Positions 33,801 to 44,462 of a stretch of 61,342 bases of DNA are shown in pieces. Position numbers and translations under genes: made by a program. Position 1 is the stretch's first letter. Every line of letters starts with the position of its first letter. The notes below the pieces were generated by a model. It was given only the letters and a program-made list of their open reading frames with translations. It was not told the origin of the DNA and ran no database searches. Origin of the DNA: Reticulitermes lucifugus (Eukaryota; Arthropoda; Insecta; Blattodea; Rhinotermitidae); contig JAKCWW010000849.1 of assembly GCA_026260175.1 (NCBI GenBank), forward strand, positions 4,973-66,314, given 5' to 3'.

Positions 33801-36431
33801 GTCAACAGTTGCCTTGGGTTAAGAAATTCTGTGTTTTATTACAGCATAACAATTACTTTTCGCTTAACTAATTTTCATCATTTATAATTTATGGCTCATA
33901 GATTATCCGATTTTTTGTACGACGAACCTGTTTAGAGAATCTGTCTGAGCCGATACGTTACGTGTAAAACGTGTGTCAAAACTGAAGTATTCGCAGTACT
34001 TTAGTGTAAACTACTAAGAGATGTGGGTGCGAGACAGGCGGAAAGGCTCAAATAACACATAGTAACGATGTGTCATGTCTTACAAGTTTTCCGTCAGTCT
34101 TAGATGAAAACGACATTTGGATTTTGAATATCAGTGTGTTGTCCAGGAACCTGTTACGTCTGGAGATAGCCACAGACCATTAATTACTAGGCAGCCTCTA
34201 CCTGTTCGCCAGTTGTCTACAGCTGCGTGCTGCAGAGGCATGCCTATAAATTTGTGGTGCTCGTAAATTATCAGACTCATCCGCCTGAATGCTCATGGCG
34301 TACAGAAAGGAGAGAGAAAACGATATGTCCAAGAGGATGAGGGGGAAAAAAGGGGAGATCTTTGTTATGTAATAGTCAGGCGTGTTAAATGTTTGCTTTG
34401 TCCGAAAAGTCTGAGAGAACTTATACGAATGGACGTGGGTTCTGAATGAAATAAACATTAGTAATATGTTAGTCTCTTCTGTGAATTTCTATTGTTGTAC
34501 GCGTGGGATCTGAACTTGCTTGTCAGCTAGTCGTGATTCTTTTTATTGCCACCATACTGTCAAGTTATTTAAATAGGAGCCAAGAGAGCAAACACATTCT
34601 CTGCCACGGAAATGCTACCAAATACCAATCATGTTTATCCCAACCCACATTCTTAATGACTGAGTTAGTAGAAATGAGAGATGAAAAATGAGCTACCAGT
34701 TCAAAGTTATAAATTACTCAACATAAGCTATTGAGATACATTACACATGGCACGTTAAAAAAAGTAATGAATTATGACGACAGAAAAATACAGTCAGCAG
34801 CACCCATTTCTATTCAATACCCTCTCTGTACTGATAATGTTATTCAAGTCAAGTTTATTATATATGAGTTCAGTGCCTGTTTTCCTATAAGATAAATGTA
34901 AAAGGGTAGCCTTTTGTGACATCTTGTCGACTCCGGCCAGCTTGAGTTTATTAAGAAGACAGGATTTTGCAGGAAGCTGTGTTTGTGGCACCAGACTCAG
35001 TGGATGAACGGAAATCGTTTAATATATCCTGTTTGTGTTTTAGTTAAAGCACACATATTCCGGCATAAGACGAATTTTTTCAGGCTGAGTATGTTCATGG
35101 TTTGTTCATTTCGGGCTCATATCTTATAAATTAAGTGAGTGTGTTTTTTAACTCTTGCTGAGGAAACACTTTTGTGTTCAAGACGGAAGGTTTATGTAGA
35201 TTTTCTCATTGTAAATTTTCTAATATGAGCTGTATCAATACTAGATGCAGGTACCAATAACTAAAAAGTCTTTCACAGATCATTTCCACAGACAATTATT
35301 GATAATTCTAATCCGAAAATAAGAAAACACACTGCCTGAATTTATAAAAAAAAAGAACTCCTTTCCGGAAGTGGCAATCCTTCTACCAAGTGAAAACTTT
35401 AAGTATTAAGTTGGTCTGAATAATGTATAACAAATACTAATCAAAACCAGAAAATCAAGTCTTCGGGGACATGAAGGCATGTGAATACGTAATTAGTTAC
35501 TGCCGTTTCGTATTGCTGCGACAATATTAAGGTAGTCCAAGAAGAGGAAGTTGCGCGAAATAGGTGGTTGCATGATACAGGGTCTTTAAACTTCAACGAC
35601 AGCGCTGTGTGGACCGCAGATCACCCACAATAGAAACCACTTCAAAGGGTGACAGACATAAACGTTGGGGACATATCCGCGTATTAAATTTAGAACCCCT
35701 AGCAGTTCTCACGTGCAGCCTACATTCGCTCTATATCTTATGCTGAACACTGCACTAATCTACGCACAATATACTCACTTCAGATCAAACATGTCAGCAG
35801 AATGTCAGCATATTCGTTTGCAGTACATAACGAGTGGCAGGAAGTAAATGGCTCTGCGAGCGTGTCAGCGGAAAGTTGCTATGGCAGTGGAAAATACTGG
35901 ATATCGATGGACCGAGTAAGAATGTAGGATCTGCTGACTGATGGGGTGATTCCATTCCAGATCCAAGGTTCGAGATATGTAATGGCGCTTATCGACGTCA
36001 CCTGCGACGTGAAGAGAGGGTCCTGAACAAAAACTGAATGTGACTTTTCCGGCGGCCCGGGGACTGAGTAGAAAATTTTGAGTCTTATGGTTCTTGCAAA
36101 TTTTTTTTCCACGCTACAAGTCTGGTCCAATTAATTTCCATGCTGGATATAAGTAAGCGTATATATGCAAGATTTGAGGTCCCCACAGGATTGGTGTTCA
36201 AGAGTCTGGCGTTTTGTGGTGTTGCGCTCTTTAGCGACTAGTTTAACACACCGCGACATTTCGAAGGAACACAGCGCCGTCATGTTCAGCGGTTGGTCGG
36301 TACTGTCCTAGTACGTACCAACCTTTTAAGATGAAACTGAACATTCCAGACGACCAGAATCCTAAGCATGTGTAGTTGTTAAATAATCACTTACCGAAGT
36401 TGCTACGTTTCATTTCCCTTAGTATTTGTTT
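33801..36431. other. No recognised gene
   Basis: Only short frames (34198-34458, 34503-34691, 34794-34991, 35665-35847, 35879-36130) without recognisable domains. No repeat shared with the rest of the window was noticed. Confidence 0.45.
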
Positions 36432-36625
36432 CTTCTCGAGGTTTTCGCTGTTCTGGTATGTTGTGCTGTGTTGGTTGGTGGTTTGTTACCGACGTTTCGG
36501 GACAATGTGTCGGTCCAATCCTCAAGCTGACCATTGATAATGGGGCCGATACATTGTTCCGATACGTCTGAAGAAACTACCTACCAACCAGCGTTGCGTA
36601 ACATCGCATAAGGTGCGAAGAGCAA
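36432..36625. mobile_element. E1 snapback element, diverged
   Basis: Left arm: TTCTGGTATGTTGTGCTGTG, TTACCGACGTTTCGGGACAA, GGTCCAATCCTCAAG. Right arm: GGCCGATACATTGTTCCGAT, ACGTCTGAAGAAACTAC, CCAACCAGCGTTGCGTAACA. It has the same head-to-head layout as 20750-20975. The right motif is mutated (CGATACG for CGAAACG). Confidence 0.68.
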
Positions 36626-36959
36626 ACTTGCACCTATGCTAAAGCCTAAAATCTTTTTTCGTCTTATTTGAAATGTGAATATTAAACAAAAAATCACCTT
36701 TAGGCAAGACACACAAGGAAAGTAAATTATTTACACATAATAATGTGCGTAATAGCATATTAATATTCCTTTCCCAATAATACCTTGCGCTCTCATGATC
36801 TAAAAACCACTGGCGTTGGTCGGAATAATGCCAAAGAGAGTAGTTCCTAGCTTTGCTGCTAAAACTACTTTCTTTCTTGAAGTCTTCCAAACATTCTGTG
36901 CTATTTTTTGTGTTACGATATTTATGCCTTACAGAAATATTCAGTGCACTTAGCCTCAA

Positions 36960-37149
36960 AAGCCTCCAGACCGGTTCTGGGGTCCACCCAGCCTCCTATT
37001 TCAAGTGTAATAGTGGTCCGTGGGTAAAGCGGTCCGGATCGTGAAACAGATCGCTTCGCCCCGTCTAGTGCCGATGTTAAAACCCGTGCAGATATAAACT
37101 CACTCACTCCGCCACATGCCTTCCTGGCTTACACTGGTTTACACTTTAC
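36960..37149 (+). repeat. SINE-C, 3' two-thirds
   Basis: CCTCCAGACCGGTTCTGGGG, CACCCAGCCTCCTAT, GGGTAAAGCGGTCC, CGTCTAGTGCCGATGTTAA and a TTTACACTTTAC end. The tRNA-like head is missing. Confidence 0.75.
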
Positions 37150-38828
37150 TTGCCACCTGACAGTGCTGTAATGTACGTGTACTGCAAGTACTTGTACTTA
37201 CAAACTTCCACTTCCTCTGCAGGCTACGCCCTTTCAACGGATAACGGTTTTGTTCTAAGAGCACTTGCACTGGAAAAGAGTCATGCGGATGCTTAGTTGT
37301 GATATTACAAGTGGCAATACATCACTCACTTAAAACTGACGCGTAATGAAACGTGAGAATTATTGCTAGTTACATATTTAGTTCTTCCTCTTGCCAGGAC
37401 ATCCTTTCCTGTTCTTAAAAACAGTTGTCGGCCTTGGCATGGTAAAAAATTATTTGCTGTACTTTGGATGTGTAAATACAAGGACATAAGAACAGACTCC
37501 AGGAAACGGCGTATGTTAACAGACTGGCCGCTGCAAGAGTTTACCCACTAGGCCTATCTGGCAAAACATTCCCTTGAGGATCTAGAACTAAAAAAGAAAA
37601 ACTGTCGTCATAAATGAAAATGTAACTGAAAAGGGGAGTGCCTCGAGTTCTCACGTGATGTTTTCGATGAGATTTAAATTTCTTTATGGGTTCTTTGCCC
37701 GAAAAAATTATCCCGCAATGTCACTAAGCAGGTTATTAACTATCAAAATTAACAAAAATACTCAAAATCAATATTTTTCACTCGGTCAATCTTATGACCT
37801 CACCTAGAAATATGAAACCCTTTCCGTGAAAAGAACTTGACAATGGGAAGTTGTGTATGATTGATTGTTTATATCTTTATATTTGGCTTAGTTAATGACA
37901 TTTAAGTTATATATTGTCAGTACGGTGATTAATGAATTTTAAATGATGCGGATGGAAAAGATTGTAATTAGTTTGAGATACCTTGTGGAGACCCTGGGGA
38001 AACTGAGGAAAACCGCAATAAACCTCAGTAAGGGTACTCGGTCTTCTGGTCGAGATACCAGTTTGGGGCCTTTCAAATATTATTAAGAAATCCTGCTGCG
38101 ACTTTCTGTCTGTGTGTGTGTGTGTGTGACTATTAATGAACACGTAGAATGAGTACAACATTTACGTCTCAAGGTTTGTGGCGACGGCGTGTTACTGTGA
38201 TAAGTCTATCCAATGGACATAACAGAGTACGTATCATATTGTATATAACATCTGGTGACGAATAGATCTGTCTTTTGAACTTCTGTGTTTATAAAAAAAA
38301 AGTAATATACAAAAATGTTTCATCGAATAAAACACGGTCAAAATCTCTTTAAGGCCGTAATCCTTAGCTTTAAGGAGAGAAGTATGGTTGATCAGACTCT
38401 TGCGCTCCCTAGAGGACTGAACTCGCATGTATAAATCCATAAACGACTTTATTTTGTCAAAATTCAGCGTCTGCTTTGAAACAGAGAACGAAAGCTAGAC
38501 ATAAAAAGAGGAATAACGGATACTGGCAGTAAAAAGAAAGTGTGTTTATATGAAATATGGGCAGAAAAGACTGCGCTGTAATCACTTTCCACTTTCTGAG
38601 CGTAGATATTGTCCTAAGAATGGCGCCTTTACGAAGTAGAAACGACGTAAGCAGTGATCTCGACCGCCTTCGGTCTATGTATGGGCAATTTGAGGGTTCA
38701 AGAATTACAGGGTAGACGACGATGATACTTGTCAGTGTAAAGCAGTGTTCAGTATGTGGACAACTTGACCCTGCGTCTAATCTACAAAATATATATTTAT
38801 TACGTCGCCTGCAATCATATTTCTTTCG
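37150..38828. other. No gene; (TG)n at 38109-38128
   Basis: The frame at 37907-38161 (minus, 84 codons) includes the microsatellite and has no domain. Nothing else is recognisable. Confidence 0.45.
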
Positions 38829-39045
38829 TGTGATTTCAGGCTTCCTTCGCGGTGTAAATGAGATCTTCGTTCTTCTGGGATGGCACGCAGCGTGGAAAGG
38901 TAGTTAGTTACCGACATTTCGGGACACCTCTTGGTCCCATCTTCAAAGGTCAGGCAGTCCAAGAAGAAATGGACTGCATAGGTTGTCCCGAAACGTCGAT
39001 AACTATCATTCTGCGCTGCGTAACGTCCCAGAAGAGCGAATATCT
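38829..39045. mobile_element. E1 snapback element, longer left end
   Basis: TGATTTCAGGCTTCCTTCGC, GGTGTAAATGAGATCTTCG, TTCTTCTGGGATGGCACGC lead to ACCGACATTTCGGGACACCT. The right arm reads GGTTGTCCCGAAACGTCGAT, CTGCGCTGCGTAACGTCCCA, GAAGAGCGA. The outer left end matches 44011, so the true element extends past the hairpin on that side. Confidence 0.72.
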
Positions 39046-39149
39046 GTTTTTTTTTTCGTACCCATACGATATATCATAAAGAGTAAGTTTGCAATTTAAA
39101 TACTGAATAACTGATTGAAGCCAGGGTCTTGCAGGAGAGTCATTCTTCA

Positions 39150-39550
39150 GGAGCTAATAATGGCCACCTGGTCAAGAAGTTTCCTCCTTACCCTTCCCTC
39201 ATTACCGTGCTCACAAGCGTTCGCCGCTGGTCCCTATCGTAAGTCGGATACGTTCTGTCCTCACCATCATATCTTTCTGTAAGATCCAGTTTAATAGTTT
39301 TCTCGCATTTACTTCTAGTTCGTAGAAGTAGTCCCTTCCCTTCTGGCTTTATGATCATAACTGAGCCTATCCTGAGCCAGATTAATCCAATCCACGCCCC
39401 CTATCCTATCTTTGTAAGATCTATTCTAATATTATACTCACATTTCCGCCTAGGTCTTCCAAGTGGTCTTTCCTCCTGTTTTCCCACAAAAACCCTGTAT
39501 GCCTATGTCCTATCCCCCAGGAATCTGAATTTAGGTTCCTTATGGTCAAA
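39150..39550 (-). pseudogene. Two LINE-x end fragments in tandem
   Basis: The minus strand gives two partial, overlapping-in-content copies. 39360-39550 reads [18 protein letters not shown] ([16 protein letters not shown] region), and 39150-39350 reads the same segment again. The latter then continues into RDQRRTLVSTVM and the 3' UTR. Stops break both. A partial tandem duplication or two insertions would explain this. Confidence 0.6.
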
Positions 39551-39742
39551 GATTAACACACACAAGAAATCGGAGCGAACGGAAAAATCTGTATCCCTGA
39601 ACAGATGTTCAGATAATCTACTAAAACGCAGACATTTAAAACACGTACTGCGACCCTGGATATAGACACAACTTTAATGGATGCCAACAAAGTTGCATAG
39701 TAAATATATACTAGGTCCAACAAGAGCCACCGCAAAAAAAAA

Positions 39743-39758
39743 ATATATATATATATAT
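39743..39758. repeat. A-run plus (AT)n microsatellite
   Basis: An A9 run followed by about eight AT units. Confidence 0.9.
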
Positions 39759-39999
39759 CCACCAGGAAAGCTGAAAATTTGATTATTCAAAACCTATGAA
39801 AAAGAGAAGGAACCACAACTTTTAGTAACTGTAAGAACTTTAAAGTAGTTATTTTAACAAAATAAATATGCATGGAAGCTTAAATATTTACAATGTCATG
39901 CTACATTAAGTTTTAAATAAAATTGTAAAATCTTTGATCTCGCAAATTCCAAATATTCACTTTCATACATATCTGTGCTTTAGATACGTATTTCTATGC

Positions 40000-40035
40000 C
40001 TGATGATGGTCCGTGAGAAGGACCGAAACATGTAG
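40000..40035 (+). ncRNA. Hammerhead-like motif, best preserved copy
   Basis: All parts are present. Helix I is ATGC (39996-39999) with GCAT (40035-40038). The box is CTGATGA plus one extra T, helix II is GGTCC/GGACC with a 7-nt loop, then GAA. A self-complementary ACATGT could form helix III between two molecules, and A40034 is in the cleavage position (GTA). AATAAA at 40052-40057 follows. The flanks are not palindromic here, so this copy is solitary. Confidence 0.68.
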
Positions 40036-40057
40036 CATTATTGATAAACGCAATAAA

Positions 40058-41397
40058 GGATTGTTATGTTCGGCGGCAATAAATATAGCAATAATATATT
40101 TAGCTTCAGCTGTGGTTTTTAGAAGAACTGGAAGATGAGTGTGTATATATCCTTAAAAAATTGTATATGAAAAAATGTGTTCTGAAAATGTTTGTCTTTT
40201 AACTCATTCGCGGGGAGCATAGCTGGTGTGGGAGTGGTTCGGCCGACCCGGGCTGCAGAATCCAAGGGACGGCCAAATGAATATCTTAAATAAAAAAACT
40301 GATTTTCTACGCTTAACACTTTTGAAATTATTGAACCAAATGAAAAGAAATTCAACAGACGCTTGTGATTTCGTAAAGTTCATCATTTCTGTTAGGGCTG
40401 TCATTGTGATTACTCACTTTGGGCGCCAAGTAGCCTAGCTACACCACCGCCTATTGGAACGTAGTGCCAATATAAATTACGCACAGAAGTGGATCACTAA
40501 TGCATGTGATTACTAACTTATACTCGCTATTGGTATCTTCATAAGGGAATATTTGAAGGACTGTAGACATTACACATTCTCTGCAGAACTCCTTAGAAAC
40601 CAGTTTGATCCTCAAGCCATAGCAACTCGTGTTTCAGCCGTAAACGTGGATTCTGCTCGGGTTTCTGCCGTCTTGGAGCGACAAAGGACGCTGCCTAGCT
40701 TTGCACCACTCCCGCAGGAGTTCGTCGTTTCGTTTTACAGCAATAAACAGCTGGTGTGCGCATCCCCGTAATTCGGCCGGTCAAAGAGAGTAGAGAACCC
40801 TGGAGCTCCGGAGGCATAATTCACTGTCTCTTGCGGTGCATCATCATTCTACTGTGCTTTGCGGACTATTTTTGTGAGTTTGTGTCCTGCCAGAGTAAAA
40901 CTTCGTAACAACTCGGGATGTAATAGAATTAGATGAACTAATCGAAAGGATTCGGTGACCTATTGTAGCCTATTGTAGGACATATTGTAGCCTGTTGGAT
41001 TATGACAGTCATCTAAAAATATATATAATATTCAGTTCATACCTCACAGAAAGCACACTGCCTCTCCATTACAAAGACCGACGTTATGCTGTTTATTCTG
41101 AAAGTCACACGAAATACGTGCTTACATATAATGCGGGCACAAGGCAGAGTTTCTGCGTGATGAAGTAATCGGATATCCTATGATTGTCGCGGATTTTCTC
41201 AGATACTTCAGACAAATACCGAGATACAACCTAAATCAGGCCAAGATCACTTCTTTCCAAATACCTTCCCGTTTGTGATTCGTTAGTCACCCTACCTTTC
41301 GACGATATATAGGACAATATAACTCGCAGTATCATACAATAAACAGAAAAGAACACGTCCTTCCTGTGGAGTGAACAGAGTTATACTGCATAATATG
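40058..41397. other. No recognised gene
   Basis: 40200-40290 is GC-rich and 40553-40771 holds a 72-codon frame without recognised domain. Nothing links either to a known family. Confidence 0.45.
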
Positions 41398-41685
41398 TTT
41401 TTTTGTGGTGAAGGGCCCCGCAGCAGAAGCTACGGACGCACCGCAGCCTTGAGGCTTATTGTGCAACCCTGGGATGGAGATGAAAGATTATCAGTTTTTT
41501 TTTATTTTTAGAAGTAATGGAGCAACGGTGGAATGAAATTGACAGAGGGAAAACCGAAGTACTCGGGGAAAAACCTGTCCCAGTGCCACTTTGTCCACCA
41601 CAAATTCCACATGCACTGACAAAAGATCGAACCCGGGCCTCCGTGGTGGGAGGCCGGCGACTAACCGCCTAGCCATGGCACGACC
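41398..41685 (-). repeat. SINE-B, full length
   Basis: The minus strand begins GTCGTGCCATGGCTAGGCGG (A box region) and GTTCGATCTTTTGTC (B box, mutated), with a body as in 58721-59006. It ends GGGGCCCTTCACC plus a T/A tail at 41398-41404. The short minus frame over the head is a shadow. Confidence 0.85.
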
Positions 41686-41766
41686 CGTAAAATAAGGTTA
41701 CAAAGGTCAGAATTTTGTAGTACGTATTACAAATACTAAATTGATTTTAAATCCAAAGATTCAAGA

Positions 41767-41818
41767 CTTATGGGATGTGACTTGAATCGTCAGCAACACT
41801 GCTCTGACACTGAAGTCT
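41767..41818. repeat. E2 outer-end relic
   Basis: TGGGATGTGACTTGAATCGT, CAGCAACACTGCTCTGACAC matches the outer end of the E2 copy at 60870-60925. The rest is missing. Confidence 0.5.
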
Positions 41819-43285
41819 TTATTTCAAGTCCTTTTATGAGAATTTCTAAGTTACTTTTTTTCTTTACGTGAAGTCTTCAAGAAAGATTGCAGTACATTTT
41901 AATTTCTCTTTTGCGTAACCACAATTTTTGGCTAAGGAAATACTAGTTACAATTAAACAAGCAATTAATACTTTCTGTTTTTCGAGCAATGCTTTATATT
42001 TTTTCTGTATGATTGTGCCAAATACATTTTACGCTAAGGAAAGGGTAATTTTTGAAAGACGTGACAACCATATTGGCTGCTGCATTATACGTACAGGGGT
42101 CAATGTTGGTTTTAAATTCTTCTATAAATTCATCTCTCTGCCTTTTAAAATCATACTGTTCTAACCGTTTATAGCCCACTTGCTATGACATTTTAAAAAG
42201 CTCTGCATTTTGCCTCACAATATATTCATGTGTTTGTATGACTCTCGCAATAAACAGCCATTGTCTCCCTTAACATCATTAAATTGTATTTTTTATAATG
42301 GATATGGACTGTATTGTCTCTGAGGTAGGAACTTAATTTGTATATACTCGTGTAATTTAGACGAATGTCAGTTAATAGTGTTCTCGTTCTCGTGACGACT
42401 TTGTGTGACACAAATATTGTGGATGCTGCGCATCACATGTTGCTCCAATGAGTCTTGAGTAACTGGTGTCTGACAGAATGCTCTTCTATTCAGCTATTAT
42501 AATTTACTTGAGTCCTGGTGTTTGTACTCCGGTAGTTGGCTTTTGCTTTTCCCGGCCTGTCTTCTTCTTCTCCTTCCTACTTCAGTATCCAAATCTCCCT
42601 CATCTCCCAGACATTGAATAGCAGTCACACCACCTCCTTCTACTTCAATTTGTCCGCGACTGCTTCGTCTCTCTCTGTCTCTTTCGTACCCTGTTTATCT
42701 ATGTTTCCATTCTGTTCCCTGTTCTCTCCCAGTGTCTCTATCCACGACCGTGATCTGAGGCTAGCAACTTACTAAATAAACCAGTTGGAACACCCGAACA
42801 CTCCTCTCATTTCACTGCATGTAAGCCTCTTGCATTCATGTACTAAGCTTTCAAAGAACATTAGTCTCTACTCTAGGAATTATTTATCCTCCTGAAGAAA
42901 ATAAATACAGTCCTACCCCACCTTTGACACCGAATGTTTGTAATTAGAATGCCTCAAATTTAATGACGTAATTAATCACCACATCATGAAGACGTATGGG
43001 TAAATGAAGGCAAAAACTCGTCATTTTATAGATGTAAGTGATCAGCTTCAGGCTGCGACCGCTTGAAACACAATATGAATTTCTTGGAGGCTTGGCGGGT
43101 CCGAGATCCAGGCTGGACGTGACTGCAAAAAAAAAATCCTTGTCCCTTCTGGAATTTAAAATGCATAATATAATATTGTGGCCAGAAAACCTCAAGGGAA
43201 AGCCCGTCTATCAATCGTTGCTGACCCCCTCTCCCAACTCCAGGGAAGAGGGCACGTAAGAGAACTAGGCATAGATGGGAAGATG
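41819..43285. other. No recognised gene
   Basis: The frames at 41928-42164 and 42536-42775 (Ser-rich from TCT/TCC-rich DNA) and both strands of 42944-43259 lack domains. Confidence 0.45.
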
Positions 43286-43297
43286 TTTTTAATAGGG

Positions 43298-43549
43298 TAA
43301 AGGTGAAGGTAAAGCAATCCCATTACAGGCCTGGACAGGCCCTTAGAGTTCCAGGAGGTTGAGGCTCCCAGATTTCTTGACAATCGGCACGTGAAGGTGG
43401 TAAGGTTGTCAGCCCTGCGTACCGGCCGCCTTTACACCCCCAGGAAATACTCCTGGTACTCATTTCCGTTAGAGGCTGAGTCAACCCCAGGGCCATAGTG
43501 CGACCGAAAGGATTATGTCAATGAAAAATTCCAATGACACCATCGGGGA
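43298..43549 (-). repeat. SINE-D, complete, with perfect target duplication
   Basis: The flanks TTTTTAATAGGG at 43286-43297 and 43550-43561 are identical (12 bp), fixing the element at 252 bp. On the minus strand it starts near TCCCCGATGGTGTCATTGG and runs through CGGTCGCACTATGGCCCTGG and GTAAAGGCGGCCGGTACGC. It then has CTCAACCTCCTGGAAC and GGCCTGTAATGGGATTGC, and ends TTTACCTTCACCTTTACC. No convincing tRNA A/B box pair is seen. The tail resembles that of SINE-C. Confidence 0.88.
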
Positions 43550-43561
43550 TTTTTAATAGGG

Positions 43562-44010
43562 ATCTTAGACAAATAGAGTGCAAAACCGGACTGAACTGAA
43601 TGTCCTGGAGTGCAATAGTAGGCTTTTCCTAACTTGGCAGGGAATTATCGTATTGTATGTGAAGGCGAAGTGTGAAGTGTTAGCATTTTTTTCAGGAGGT
43701 CTTTCAATTGTGCACTTATATTTAATGATTTCTACCGATTAACAAGTGAATAATTTACCCGGACACATCTCTTAGAAGACGGGTAGTTCAAAAACCGATT
43801 TGGAGCTATCTTTACTTATTTGGTTAGAATCGATCCAGCATGTATTGACTTTACAAGGTAATTCGGATATCAAATTGGGTGTGCCTGGTATAAATACTGT
43901 TGCTACACAAATTTCTCCAGGCAACTCAAATAGCAGCGTACTTTAATTTGTCAGTTGTTAGGTATTCTGAAACTTGATAATTTAGAATGTGATCGCAAAT
44001 TCGTGGTTGC
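43562..44010. other. No recognised feature
   Basis: AT-rich spacer. Confidence 0.5.
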
Positions 44011-44192
44011 GAGATTTCAGGCTTCCACCGCGGTGTAGATGAGATCTTCGCTCTTCTAGGATGTTCCGCGGCGTAGGCTGGTGGTTAATTACCGACTTCT
44101 CGGAACAACATATCGGTCCCATCTCCAAGGATCAAGCTGTCCAAGGACCCTTTAAGATGAGACCGACATATTGTTCCGAAACGTCTGTAACC
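44011..44192. mobile_element. E1 snapback element, right end cut by SINE-C
   Basis: GAGATTTCAGGCTTCCACCG, GGTGTAGATGAGATCTTCGC, TCTTCTAGGATG, ACCGACTTCTCGGAACAACA on the left. AAGATGAGACCGACATATTG, TTCCGAAACGTCTGTAACC on the right, where similarity stops at the following SINE. The right motif has the pairing GAGAC/GTTCC only weakly, so it is partly decayed. Confidence 0.68.
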
Positions 44193-44203
44193 AAATATTG
44201 GGA

Positions 44204-44462
44204 CTAATCTACTGACTGGATGATATTCGAATCCCGGCAGAGGCAAGAGATTTTTCTCTTCTCCAAAACGCTCAGATTGGCTCTGGGGCATACCCAGCCT
44301 CCTATTCAATGGATACCGGCCTTCCTGCCTGGGGGTAAAGCGACTGAAGCGTGAAGTTGACCATTCGCCTGCATCTAGTGCTGAAGTTAAGAATGAGTGG
44401 AGCTATACTGCTGTTCTCTCTGTAGTCCTTCATGGCGTTGACAGGGACTCCTTTACCTTTAC
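44204..44462 (+). repeat. SINE-C copy inserted at the E1 arm
   Basis: ATTCGAATCCCGGC (B box), TTTTTCTCTTCTCCAAAACG, CCAGCCTCCTATTCAATGG, GGGGTAAAGCG, CTGCATCTAGTGCTGAAGTT, TCCTTCATGGCGTTGACAGG, tail CTCCTTTACCTTTAC. The A box is degenerate. Confidence 0.8.

Noticed and set aside
42536-42775. 79-codon Ser/Phe-rich protein
   Set aside because: Low-complexity product of TCT/TCC-rich DNA. No family resemblance.
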